NCBI GenBank assembly: GCA_914767885.1
Contig: CAJZBQ010000050.1
Location: 62,001 to 126,000, forward strand
Source: Blepharisma stoltei
Lineage: Eukaryota > Ciliophora > Heterotrichea > Heterotrichida > Blepharismidae
Length of the DNA: 64,000 nt
Reading direction: 5' to 3'
The notes under the pieces were generated by a model, which was given only the letters and a program-made list of their open reading frames with translations, was not told the origin of the DNA and ran no database searches. Of the stretch, positions 41,399-52,500 are shown piece by piece (the first letter of the stretch is position 1; each line of letters begins with the position of its first letter). The translations under genes and the position numbers were made by a program.

Positions 41399-42511
41399 AT
41401 GTCAGCTAAAGAAGTGTGGGTTTTACTATCAATATACAGTTTAATAGTTGCAGCCTTTATCGTAGTAATTGTCTCATCTGCATCTAGTCAGAGCAAGACC
41501 ACAAAACTTGAAAAATTTGAACTAGTGGCAGGACAGCCTCTAAGATTTCATCTTTTAGGGGATTTTGGTGAACTTGATCCTTATGAGAAAATTTATAATG
41601 AGTACCCTGTCCAAGTAGTTGCCCAGAGAATGGTAGCAAATGCTTATGTGAGGCCAATCTCTATGATTATCACAACTGGAGATAATAGATATCCAAAGCC
41701 AGACTCAAAATTTGACCAGGTGATTTACAAATATCTTTACCACATCTTCAACAAAGGTGGCTTACAAAGTAAACCTTGGTTTTTAGTCCTCGGAAATCAT
41801 GACTGTTCAAGTAATCCTCAATATGAAATAGATGCAACCTCCCTCTACCCTATGTGGCATTTACCTCGAAAATTTTATAATTTTACAATTGAAATCGACA
41901 ATAAATATTTAGCTGCATTTATTTTTATGAATGGATGCTCACTGGCTCATGACATAAATAAAGTAGGAGATTTAGAGCAATATGAATGGCTTGAAAAAAT
42001 CCTTAAAGATTTAAATAGAAATCCAAGAGTGAAGTGAATATTAGTTAACATACATGAACCACCATTTTCTGCAGGGATTCATCATGGCGATAACGAGCCT
42101 ATCAAAAAATTCATCCTTCCATTACTTTTTAAGTATAATGTTGACATCCTTATGACAGGACATGAACACAATATGCAATATTTTATATCAAGATATAGCA
42201 ATGATACAATGCCTCCCTATGAGCCATTGCCGAATTCTACTTTTAATTGCTCAAAAGAAGAGTTTGTGCCTTATAACAGAGAAAGCTTTTGGATTAAAGG
42301 ACAAGGCTTGCATGAAATTGTACAAGGCGCTGGAGGAGCTGAGCTTTATGAGCTATGTCCAAATAAAACGACTGAAATGGCTGATTTAGTGTACGGTAAT
42401 GTCCAGTTTGGGTTTTCTGAGGTGTATATTGATAGCACCATGATATCTGTGGATTATTATGCCATAGATGAAGGAGACCCAGTTTATTCTTTGAAAATTT
42501 ATGCTAAATAG
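41399..42511 (+). CDS. Purple acid phosphatase (ACP5/TRAP-type metallophosphoesterase)
   Basis: 370 residues, no IES, one TGA-coded Trp (W213). A signal anchor lies at about residues 8-28. Metal-binding motifs are complete: GDFG (D55), GDNRY (D95), GNHD (N133, H134, D135), VNIHEPPF (H219) and GHEHN (H255, H257). The Tyr of GDNRY is in the place of the tyrosine that gives the purple colour. The length and single domain match the small mammalian-type enzymes. Role: acid phosphatase in a lysosomal/food-vacuole or secreted compartment. C-terminal YSLKIYAK has no retention signal. Confidence 0.92.
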
Positions 42512-42594
42512 TTATTATTCTTTTTAAATAACACATTTAATTATACTTTTATTGGGAAAAAAATAAATATATTGTTAAAAAATTATAATTATAA

Positions 42595-42861
42595 ATGGAT
42601 CAGAGATTTATCATTAAGTCAGTTGACATGCCTGAAGAGATAGCAAATAAAGCCATTCAGACAGCTTTTGATGCAAAAGAGAAGTTTACAAACCACAACC
42701 AAATTGCTGCGTACATAAAGAGACAGTTTGATTCAGAGTTTCAGCCAGCTTGGCACTGTATAGTAGGAAGAGGATTTGGGAGTTTCGTCACTCATGACAC
42801 AGGAAACTTAGTTTACTTTTTCTTGGAAGAATTCGCGATTTTGCTTTGGAAATCAGGGTAG
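42595..42861 (+). CDS. DYNLL: Dynein light chain LC8 (DYNLL)
   Basis: 88 residues, full length for LC8 (89 in animals), no interruptions. Recognisable blocks: KSVDMPEEIANKAIQTAF, NHNQIAAYIKRQFD, the WHCIVGRGFGSFVTH peptide-binding strand, and FFLEEFAILLWKSG. Differences from the animal protein are conservative (FGSF for FGSY). Role: homodimeric hub that binds dynein intermediate chain and many other partners, also part of ciliary outer arms and radial spokes. Confidence 0.95.
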   Translation: MDQRFIIKSVDMPEEIANKAIQTAFDAKEKFTNHNQIAAYIKRQFDSEFQPAWHCIVGRGFGSFVTHDTGNLVYFFLEEFAILLWKSG

Positions 42862-43437
42862 ACAAGCTGACTTATTTGACTTTAAGAATAATTATATTTA
42901 ATTTCCAATAATAATGTGAAGCGGGTTAAAGTTTTTGCTAAAATTAGTTGAATAATTAGTTAAATTTTGAAAAAATAATGTTTTAGATAAAGAATACGAT
43001 GTTTAATAGGTAGATTTTACCTATAGGGAAAAGTTAATAATTATTTGAATATTCTTATTAAAAAAGCATAAAATTGAGCTGCTTAGCCTCTTGTTTATGC
43101 ATAATATTTTTACTGCAATATACATTTAACACACTGACTCCTTGCTCTGTCATCATGGTTTTCCATAAATTCTTCTGTTTTGTTAGTAAAATTACTTGTT
43201 GCTCTCAGCCTATTTGATGCCTTTCTAGGGGAATTAACGCTAACTCTTTTTTGCTATTTTTAACTAATATCCCTATTTGGCTTTATTTTAACATTTGTAA
43301 AATTTATAACTTATAGGATTTTAAGAAACTTAAAGAATTAAATGGGAGCATAAAAAGTCAAATAAATTTAAAGACTTAAAAACAATTGTCTAAATAATGG
43401 AATAATTAATAAAATAAATTATAGAGTTTGCTATATA
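42862..43437. other. Intergenic region, weak antisense ORF only
   Basis: 576 bp, AT-rich. On the minus strand 43140-43260 two overlapping frames are open for about 45-65 codons, but neither has a start in a sensible place or a 15-nt intron that would extend it, so I do not call a gene. Confidence 0.5.
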
Positions 43438-43986
43438 TTAAAAATCCCTCAGCATTTCTTTATTATGAATCAGTGGAAGGATAAGCTTTGCTTCACTGCC
43501 ATATTCAGTCCCTTCCAAATCCCCTTGTGATTTTTTCTCATCAAATGCAGAAACAGCTGTAATAGGTGATTGAAGGTTAATGATTTCTTGAAAAGGGTCT
43601 GGCTTATTAAACCGTCCTTGGTTATAATGGTTTTGTCCCTGCTCTGACCTGTTCGTACTAAACTGATTCGCTTTAACCGGAGGAATAGTCACAGAATGGA
43701 CTTTTCTCGTAGGTTCTTCAATCATCCTTATTTCTGTTATATCTTGGCTGCGATGGTTTGCAGAAAATTCTTCATTTTCTGAGTCACTGCCACTATTGTT
43801 TTCTTCATGGTCAGAGTCAGCTAAATTTAATTTTTCTTCAGTTTTTTTTGACATGCGATTTAAATCGTGTGTTTCTTTAGAAAGGGAAATGAAGTCTGTG
43901 TTGGAGTCTTTTAAATCAATAATCAAATCAGGCTCTTTTGTGGAATAATTCGAGCTTGTGTTCGATTGAGGATCGACTTGTTCCAT
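43438..43986 (-). CDS. Acidic Ser/Asn-rich protein, unrecognised
   Basis: 182 residues, ATG at 43984-43986, no IES or intron needed. Strongly hydrophilic, with Asp/Glu/Ser/Asn runs (SDHEENNSGSDSENEE) and a basic-Pro patch (TRKVHSVTIPPVK); no hydrophobic core and no Cys, so likely disordered. No family recognised. Confidence 0.5.
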   Translation of the reverse strand: MEQVDPQSNTSSNYSTKEPDLIIDLKDSNTDFISLSKETHDLNRMSKKTEEKLNLADSDHEENNSGSDSENEEFSANHRSQDITEIRMIEEPTRKVHSVTIPPVKANQFSTNRSEQGQNHYNQGRFNKPDPFQEIINLQSPITAVSAFDEKKSQGDLEGTEYGSEAKLILPLIHNKEMLRDF

Positions 43987-44340
43987 GATGGAATATTATT
44001 TTATCATTTTTATGTGAAGCCTTCTTTTGGCTCTTCAATATTATTAATTTTTATAAAAATTCTGAAGCTTCTTGGAGATTTTTTATTTGAATTTAATTAA
44101 TTTATGAAAAATGTAGGGCAAGATCTCGAAATATGAACTGCAATATAACTGTTAAAGAAAATTGAGGCCAAAGGATGAGATAGGATGCAGAATAGAATTT
44201 TATAAAAATAATTCAGTGAAAGGCTTTTTAGGGTTGACGGAAAGCTAATATAATTTGTAGCTAAAAATTCAATTGATTTAAAAATCGAATATTTTAAAGA
44301 AATTTAAGTATTTTAAATTTCATTAATCAAATGATTATTT
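43987..44340. other. Intergenic region (divergent promoters), nothing specific
   Basis: 354 bp of AT-rich sequence between two divergent genes. No repeat or RNA gene recognised. Confidence 0.6.
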
Positions 44341-45359
44341 ATGTCATATCCAAAAAGACACATTTCACCTAATGCTGGTTCAGCTCCAACCTCAGCTCGA
44401 CTACTAAGATCAACCCACCCTGATGCATATAACACATACTCAGGATTTTATTCTCCTAGGCGTTCCAATTCCTCTAAAAGATCAGCCTCAGAAGAACGCA
44501 AGGATATCGATACTTTAAGAAAAGAAGCACTTTACTTACTCTCCCTCCTTTAAATTGGATAAAACATCAGTAAAATTTGCATTTTTTGGGTACTTTAACC
44601 CCTCTTTAAATTGGAACAAAATTTTATTTTCAAGAGGAAAATTATATAGATGATAATAATAATTTTTATAAAATTAGTTTTAACATAATTTAATAAACAA
44701 AATGCAAGTAGAATGCTATCTCAACAGTTATAACACTGAATCAATTAATTTTTATTTAATTCTTCATAAAAATAAATTAAATTCAAATTAATGTGCTCAA
44801 TTTATTTTTTAAAAAATTTTTAAAAAATTTTTCAAAAAACCAAAATTAATTTTGGCATAATTTAATTAAAAAAGTGTAATTAGAGCGCTATTTAAGCATT
44901 TATCACATTGAATCATTTAATTTTTTTAATTATCTCTAACAAATAAGATTTTAAGAATTTAAAAAAAAAATTTATAGAAAAAATTTAAATATTTTTCCCC
45001 TTTAAATTGAAACAGGTTTTTTAAATTAAAGGAGAGAGTTAAGAAATTCCTTTCGCAATGCAATCCAAGAAATAAAACAAATAAAAATCGCTCATCAAGA
45101 AGACCTAAAATCAATGCATTTCGCATTTGAAGAATTGCGGCGTGAGATCGAAACTATTAAATTTGAAAAGGTTGAGAAAACTACTCAACAGAATGGAGGA
45201 GGGTCAATAGAAGAATACACAAAGCTTGCACAAGAGTTGATCAGCTTAAGAACTGACGTTGATAGGCTAAGTAGCAGTATTGGAAAAGAATCAAGGGCCT
45301 CTGCAGTCCAAAGCTATGAAAATTTCCTTCATGAAAAAACCCGAGGAAGAGGCCATTAG
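44341..45359 (+). CDS. Small coiled-coil protein, unrecognised, one MITE-type IES
   Basis: Two exons (44341-44538 and 45042-45359) join in frame after loss of a 503-bp element: DTLRKEALYL continues into RNSFRNAIQEIKQIKIAHQE. The product is 171 residues. The N-terminal 50 residues are Ser/Arg/Pro-rich (RRSNSSKRSASEERKD); the rest is a charged coiled coil with heptad Leu/Ile and ends ...EKTRGRGH. No family recognised. Confidence 0.6.
44539..45041. mobile_element. IES: second MITE family copy, 503 bp
   Basis: TA at 44537-44538 and 45040-45041. Ends CTCTCCCTCCTTTAAATTGG and, inverted, CTCTCTCCTTTAATTT. It also contains an internal CCCCTCTTTAAATTGGAAC block. It shares the segment TTTGCATTTTTTGGGTACTT with the IES at 60578-60905. 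Confidence 0.85.
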
Positions 45360-45803
45360 GTTGAAAAAGAATAAAATTTGCATTAACTTATTTTTAATAT
45401 GATTTCTAATAGGAAAGATATTCTGTAAAGCTCTGAATATTTTTATAATAAATTAAATATTGGAATTTCAAAATATTTATATTAAAAGGTGTATATAACG
45501 ACATAAGGAAAGCCGTCAAAATAATGAAGATATATGCAAAATAGTCTAGAGAAATAGATTATACATATTATTGTATAAATAAGGCTATTTCATACTATAA
45601 AAGCCATTTTAGGCCGAATTTGAAAATATTATTGTATCGAGCCTTTAAAATTTTTCATCCCCAGCTAATAAAATATACACTATACAATTTAAAATTTGCA
45701 TAGAATTTTTATAGCCTAGAAATTAAATATCAGAAAAAATTACTCGACCTGATAAAATTTTTCATTTAGCTGACCATTTCTTATCATCCTCTAAATTTAC
45801 AAT
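45360..45803. other. Intergenic region, nothing recognised
   Basis: 444 bp, AT-rich, with stops in all frames. No match to the MITE or retroposon families. Confidence 0.6.
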
Positions 45804-47313
45804 ATGCATAATGAATTAGAATCCTTAAAAGAACTTCTTTTGCAAGACTCATGAGACTACACAACTGAGCCCGAGCTCATCGACCGCAATTCCTGCAATC
45901 GAGGCTCGCTAAGCGCTACTTTGCGGGCTTCAAAAATCCTTCTTTTTGACATAAATTCCAAAAATTGCTATTTGCTTAATTTAGACGATATTTATGACCA
46001 AAAAAATATTCTGCACGACAAGGATAATTCCTATGCTTTAATTTTTCAAGGTTTAGATGAACAAGAAGTCAAAGAAATTAGAAAATTTTTTGGTCTTCAC
46101 CCAGTGATAGATTATGAATGTGCGAGCAACCATTTCAATAATAAAGACCATATGCTTGATTTTCATGATTATTATTTGTTGACTATTAATGATGCTAGTA
46201 TAGAGGGAGATGTAGAAAATCTGGATTCAGGCCCAATGATTGTGCAATTTTGATAGTATGCATTTCTCCGTAGTAAATTTGGTCGAAAATTGGTGAAATT
46301 TTTTGATAGTGAGGCATTTGACTGAAAAAAGACGTTAAATTTCGACCAAATGTCCACTATTTAAAAATTTTCGATCAAATGTACTTCGATGAAATTTACA
46401 CTATCAAAAATACACTACCATTTGGCATGGAGCCAGAAAATCCGGTATCTATGAAAACTATTATTAGGAAAAATTTAATTTTGATTTTTTGTGAGGAGAG
46501 GGTTTATTGTATAGTAGGGAAGATGTATAGGAAAAGCAAATGAGATTTATTTTTTATAGAAAATAGTATAGGTATATTGATTTAAAATCGAATATTAGGC
46601 AGCTATTTTATAAAGAATTGAATATAATTGATTTTGAGAACCGGGAATTCGAAAATTATATATGGGATTATAATATTGCATGCAGGAAAACAGAAATCAA
46701 TGAAAAATGCGGGTGCTCAGCAGTTGAAGCTATTTTTCACAGACTAATTGAGTGGATTTTTGCGAGACTCGAAAAAATCGCCTCAAATATGAATATAGAA
46801 GCGAGATGCTGTCTAGACTTTGCCACTGGAAAAATGAAAATCGGAGAACGCTTTGGGTTTATTACCAGGCTAAGCAAAGCTGAAAGACACATGCAGTGCC
46901 TTATTGACCTAATCAAGCCCAAATGCAAAGTATTTGATTCTTTATTAAAATCCTTAAACACCTCAAAAAGCTTGAAATATTACATAAAAAGTCTGAAAAC
47001 AAGGGCTGAAGTTTTGGACAGAAAAATAGTCCACAGTCACACAATTTTATTAAAATCTGAAAAAATATTCAATGCGACTATAGAAGACACACAAAATGAG
47101 ACGGCAGATAAATTGTTAAAAATAATGAACCTTTTTTCAGGAATTGCGACTATTTATTTTCCTGCAAATCATATTCCAGGGACTATGGGGATGAATATAC
47201 CTATTCCATTCAAAGAATGAGACTCATTTATACCTTATATTTGTTGCTGAGGGTTAATTGCGCTGATTTCAATTAATTTTACTATTATTTTCAGGTGTAA
47301 GGGATGGTTTTAA
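45804..47313 (+). CDS. CorA/Alr1-type magnesium transporter, two IESs
   Basis: ATG at 45804, TAA at 47311-47313, about 407 residues after removal of two IESs. The N-terminal cytosolic domain has KEIRKFFGLHPVIDYECASN (the CorA helix after a ..FGLHPL.ED pattern) and DYYLLTIND. Near the C-terminus are two hydrophobic segments. The first ends in the pore signature GMN (PGTMGMNIPIPF), and the second (FIPYICCWGLIALISINFTIIF, two Trp coded by TGA) is followed by a basic tail. This is the 2-TM-GxN layout of Mg2+ channels. The exact joint of the first IES is uncertain (see that entry), so about ten residues near position 150 are not fixed. Confidence 0.85.
46256..46506. mobile_element. IES with a third MITE-like repeat, 251 bp (or 239 bp)
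   Basis: TA pair 46254-46255 / 46505-46506 gives MIVQFWYCIVGK. A non-TA joint with the repeat TTTTG (46248-46252 / 46487-46491) gives MIVQFCEERVYCIVGK, a better match to the CorA strand-turn-strand. Contains an inverted-repeat unit starting TTTTGATAGT whose relative sits inside retroposon R3. Confidence 0.6.
46559..46605. other. Predicted small IES in CorA gene (47-77 bp, ends unresolved)
   Basis: The frame must change here by 2 mod 3. TA pairs spanning 47, 56, 68 or 77 bp between 46548 and 46626 all do so without stops. Confidence 0.5.
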
Positions 47314-47508
47314 TAGTGAGACATTAAAGTTTAAAAATTTTATAATTTAGCTAACATTTATTTAAAAATATATAAAATGAGCCTAATATTTCTCTTATTA
47401 GTCCTAGCAGGCTTAATATTTTAAATTTAATAGAAAATCCAATACAACATAATCCCTCTCTAAACTCATGTTTGTTTATATCAACTTTTAAGACTATTTA
47501 TATCCATC

Positions 47509-49468
47509 ATGATATTAGCAGAAACAAAAGACTTTTCCGCATTCATTGAAACACTCAAAGACAAAAAATCAGCAGAAACTGGGCTACTAATAGGAAGCTG
47601 GATCAGTGACAAGCCTCATATTTATTTCCAATCGAGAACACCTTCTTTACTCCCCCCCCTCCGTGAGTGAACAAAACCATTAGAAAAATCGCTATTTTTT
47701 GCCCAAAAAACCCACCCTCCGTGAGTGAACAAAAATTTTTTTAATAGAAAAATTTTTTGATGGAAAAAAATTTTGATATATAAATGATAATTAGTATAAT
47801 GAAATCTAGAGCTAATTCTGTTTAATTTCAAACGAATTGCTTTTTAAAAACATAAATTTTATAAATTAAATTAATATTTGCTTTCCCAGTTTTTGTGAAT
47901 TAGGATTTTTTTAAATTTCGAAAAAAAAAATATTTTTATAAAATTTATATATAAATTTTTTAAAAAAAAACAATTTAACCCGAGTGAACAAAATTTTTTT
48001 GTTCACTCACGGAGGGGGGGGGGGGGAGTTAGAAATTCAGCCACAAAAAGGAATTTCGGCGCTGCTTTCGACCCCTTTGACACCTCCTGAGGCACTTTAT
48101 TCAGATTGGGTCCTTGAACATTCTAATCAGCTTTCCCGGCTACTTCCAGGAGGTCTAGATATTATTGGCTTATTTATGGTTTCTGATGAAGAATTGAATT
48201 TAGAAAGCTTTGCGTTCTTACCATCAGGGCTTTTAAGCTTATTAAATGACCTTTCTATAGAAGTTTTATCAAGAAATTCAGTTTTACTTATGCATTTCAA
48301 TTCATGCAGTTATAAATATACTTTTTTTACTTGTTTTTCTCTCGAAAAAATTATTTTTATTTATAAAATATTTATATCATACAAATTACATTGATATATA
48401 CACTTAAAATTGTTGATTTAAAAGTAAAACTTATAACTGCTGGAGACTTAAAGCTAGTCCAATTACCTAAACTGGAAGAAATCCGCTGTTTTCTAAAGGT
48501 AAATCTCGAAGCTGCAGGAGAAGGAATTCCTCAACTCTTAATCCAAGATATTTTAAAAGAATGAAACGTGATGCTCCATTCCTGCATAATTTTTATAGAC
48601 AAACAGCTCAAAAGTGATCAAATTATTGGAAATTTAAAACAAGGAATTAATGCCCAAGATAAAGGGTTTCATATTGCTGAAATTTATTCAAAAAATTATG
48701 GATTTTGCTCTAATGAACAGTTATTTAGAATTAATATACAAGGATTTATAGAGAGCAGAGTCCTTGTTACTCAGAAAATGACGATAAAAGAGGCAAGGGA
48801 CTTGATAATTAAAGATATATTATTTTCGATGAAAGACAGGCTAGAAATTGTGTCTGATGAGTTTACTGTGGAAAAGAACCCGTTTTTGGCAGCTCCGCTG
48901 CCAAGAAAAATACAGCTGCCTAGAAGAGTGTTTTATTCTTATAACAGTTGTGTGCTGAGCAGCTATATTTCGGCTTCACAAGAGGAAAATATAGCCCAAG
49001 CCTATACAGAAGTAATAGCTTCTGTTAAGCTCACCCCTGTTGATTCTGTTGAAACTCTACCCAAAGTTGAAACTAAACATGAAGAAAATAGCAATAATTC
49101 AAATAAAATAGACTCAAATTCTGACTCCTCCCTCTGTGAGCGAAGAAAAAAAAATTGTCGATCATGGAGAGGTTTTTTTTTAGAAAATTTCTGTGTAAGC
49201 TTTATAATTTAGAAAAAATTAAAGCAAATATTAATTAATATATAAAATTTACAAATTAAAATGCAAGCTGTTTAAAATTAAACAGAATTAGCTAGAGATT
49301 TCATTATAATAATATTATTAATATATCGGAGGGTGGATTTTGGGCAAAAAAGGGAATTTCCAGTGGATTTATTCGCTCATAGAGGGGAGTGAGATATTTT
49401 CATATACAATCTTTGGAATGATGTTTATGATGCTTTTTATCTCTTTTATTGTCAAGGCATACTACTAA
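47509..49468 (+). CDS. ODR4: ODR4 homologue (ER membrane, UFM1-pathway partner), three IESs
   Basis: Removal of 382, 80 and 268 bp gives 1,230 nt, 409 residues. N-terminal MPN-like part: ETGLLIGSWISDKPHIYFQSR.TP, then WVLEHSNQLSRLLPGGLDIIG, which matches the ODR4 pattern W..EHA.QVSRMLPGGL.VLG closely. The middle has RVLVTQKMTIKEARDLIIKDIL and LPRRVFY; the C-terminus is a single TM (IFGMMFMMLFISFIV) after a Ser/Asn-rich linker. Known family role: tail-anchored ER protein; ODR-4 is needed for receptor trafficking in C. elegans and partners the UFSP2 protease. The human protein is about 450 residues. Confidence 0.85.
47650..48031. mobile_element. IES: MITE copy, 382 bp, in ODR4 gene
   Basis: TA at 47648-47649 and 48030-48031. 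Intact termini (CTCCCCCCCCTCCGTGAGTG, then CACTCACGGAGG plus a G-tract). Removal restores FQSRTPSL to EIQPQKGISAL. Confidence 0.92.
48319..48398. other. IES, 80 bp
   Basis: TA at 48317-48318 and 48397-48398. Joins HFNSCSYKY to TLKIVDLKVKLITAG in frame; the interior has several stops. Confidence 0.75.
49125..49392. mobile_element. IES: diverged MITE, 268 bp, ends TGACTCC / GGAGTGA
   Basis: The MITE termini are present but the flanking trinucleotide is TGA (49122-49124, 49390-49392) instead of TA. Removal joins KIDSNS to EIFSYTIFGMMF, the TM tail. A TA pair (49109-49110 / 49395-49396, 286 bp) also keeps the frame and would drop six linker residues. Confidence 0.7.
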
Positions 49469-49536
49469 TTATAAAATCTTTTATATTTTAACACCACAGA
49501 AATATGGCTACACTTTCATATATTTCTAATTATTAC

Positions 49537-52500
49537 TTATGCTTTAACTTTTCTTTTTCTCGACACCTCTTCATCTCCTCTAAGCCCTGCTTCAAATTCA
49601 TCTAACAAAATTTTCGACTCAGGTTTCCAGTTCTTTTTGCATTTTGTTAAAATTTCATTGAAATATCCCGCCAATATTCCATCCTCTAACAGTCTATTCT
49701 GCCAGGTCGACACATTATCAAGGAGTCTCCTCATCCCTTTTTCTCCTATTGGTATCCTTGTCAAGCAATACCCAATATTTAATACTTCATCCTTGCTTGA
49801 CATTAAAAACTTGTGGCATAATTTTTCAACTAAATTTTCTCCTTGTCTTTCTTTTTCAATATAAGAAAATAAAAGGTCAGCAATTCTTTTGAACTGTGGA
49901 TGAGGGATTGAGGACTGAAGAAGCTTGCTGATAGTGTCTGGGATCATATTATATATAGTATTTGCATCTTTTTGGTGGAGTTCCTGCAAGAAAATGCATA
50001 CAACCTTTTTTAAGTCTTTTTCTAAATAGCACTGAAGTACTTCTCCCATCAGCCCTTTCATTTTTAGCATATCGTTTAAGACTAAATGAGAAATCACAAG
50101 CAGAGCTTTTTTGCCCACCTTTGTATCAGGATCTTTGAGTCTTGCAAATAAATGCTCGGAGTATTGCTCAAGAAGGTTAGGATACCTCATAACAAGGTCG
50201 CCTAGAGATATTAATGCAGAACTCCTCATTGAGGCACAGTCACCATTTTGAGCGATATTTATTAGTGTTGGCAAATATTTTTCACAGATTGCTGGGTTTA
50301 TACACATGATTTTTGATAGTGATAAAACCACAGATTTTTTAAGGATGCTGGTTTTTATACTATCCATACGTGTTGAAAGGGAAAGTATAAGTGGTGTAAG
50401 TTTCCCTAAAATCCCAGTTGTTACGATTTTTTCTTGAGAAATTCTTAATGCTTGCAGCTCATTTTCTACTTGTGCTGCTTTTCCACCACTGATTTCGTCC
50501 ATTTCATCTTGTTTTCCACCAGTTAGCATTGATTTTTTGTACTTTAAAGCCATTTTGTCACCATATACGACAGTTTTCATTGCAATTTCTGTGCCTACAA
50601 ATATTGCTTTAGCGACTTCAATTTCTGAGTTTTTGCCATCTGTAAGAGGTTTAAGGCTTTGTACGGCAAATGCTTTTAAGACAGTTAATGGCTGATTACA
50701 AATTGTGGAAGCAGCTCTGACAAGCTGCTCAGCAACAGAAAACCACCCAGACCCGTCAAATTCAAATAATTTGTGGATGGCTTGAGCTATGAATTGGTCA
50801 GTTTTTTCACCTTGATGCTCAAGTTTTTGAAAAGCGACCAAGGTTTCTCTAAAGATTTTCCAGTCCCCTGCTAGCTGCAGAGCTCTTGCTGCAAATGTGT
50901 CGTATCTTCTGTTTAAGAAAGAAGGGTCTGAAGAAGCAGTAAATCTTAAAATACAAGCAGCAGGATAGGAGACACTGCTTTTAAAGACAGACCAAATTTT
51001 TTTCAAAATTTGGGGTGGGACTGACTGCTGCTGAAGGAGTTCACAAAATATAGGATTTAATCTAAATTAATAATTTTAAATAAATATATCTGTTGTAATA
51101 AATCCTACTCGTCAGCTATCATATTTATAATAGGATATTTGCTAGGATAAAGAAGGCTTATATTCATTGTAAATAGGCATATTCATATTTTGATACCAAT
51201 TCATGACTTTACAAAATAAATCTTCCAAAGAAGTCAATTGGCCTGTAGTCAAAGTTTCTATAAGCTCAAGCAAGTTTGCCACAACTTCTTCTTCATTGTG
51301 CAATTTTAAATTCAAATATATATTACTAAAAGCCTGCAAAACAGTTTTTCTTACTGTAGTTTCTCTGTTCCATATTAAAGAGAGCATGGATGCTGCAGCA
51401 TCATATGCAGTAGTTATCCCTCTTAGATTGCAAGCAACCAGCCCATCTATAGCTCCTGTGATATCTGAGCTGTTTTTGCTTTTTAATAATTCTTTTAATA
51501 TTTTTGACCCATGCTCTAGCAGTTTTATCATGTCTGCATAATCTGTTAAAAATTTGGCAGTTAACTGTTCTTTTACATACATCATTTGAAGGTCTTCTGG
51601 CTCTATATTATTTAAACTTTCGTCTACTTGTCCATCACAAGCACGTTGCAAGGACTCGAGTTTTATTTTAGTTTTGTTTATTTTTCGTCATAATCAAAAC
51701 TTAGCGGCACTTGAATATTCTGTTCTCATGAACAGAAGTCTCCCTTTGCACAATTTTGATTATCCAGGGAATTCGAATTTTCTAAAGTGTGCCACCCCAG
51801 ATTCGACCCTTTAGTGTGTCTGGCAAACCTAAGTTAGTTTTGCCAGGGAATTGAAGGACAGACATAGAAATTCGAATGCCTGAAGCTGAAGAATATTCAG
51901 ATCAAGGCCAGGTGGTGGACGACGCGTGGTATGCGTGGAACTCCGAAGCAGAAGCGAAAGCCCGTCTAGTTAATATGGTATTTGACATTAAACAAAGAAG
52001 AAATATAATTAATTAAAATTAAGTTTGTCTATTTGCTCGTCGATTAAATTTTTATTTTCGACTTTCATACCCCCTTCAAGTATATTTTTGGATATAAAAT
52101 ATTATCGCGGATTATGAGAAATTGGACATTTTATAAGGGAAAAAAAGATATTTGGGATACAGAGAGGAGGAATATTTAGAGAATTATATATAGCTTATTT
52201 TGATAAATCAAGCATTCAAATAATTGACAAGCTTTTTTTCTTACAAGAACTGTACAGTCATGAAGCCTTGAAGTCGCTATATTAAGAATTGGCAAAAACC
52301 AATGTCTCGGAAGTAAGTTTTCTTTGTTTAGGGTTATGAAGACATCAATGACTCTTGCGCGGCAAAAGCTGGATTTATCAAGAATACGGTCTTGGAGTCC
52401 TTGTAGCAGCTGTTCTCTATATGTTGTTGCTGTGTCTTTTTCAGTAGCTTCATTTTGATCAGCTCGGATTAAGAAGCATACGATCTCTCCAATAGCTGTT

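Noticed and set aside
43140-43260. Possible small minus-strand gene
   Set aside because: Two frames are open at once, no convincing start, and no 15-nt intron or IES extends either.
47374-47421. 15-codon hydrophobic ORF upstream of ODR4 (MSLIFLLLVLAGLIF)
   Set aside because: Too short, and not linkable to the ODR4 exon by an intron or TA pair.
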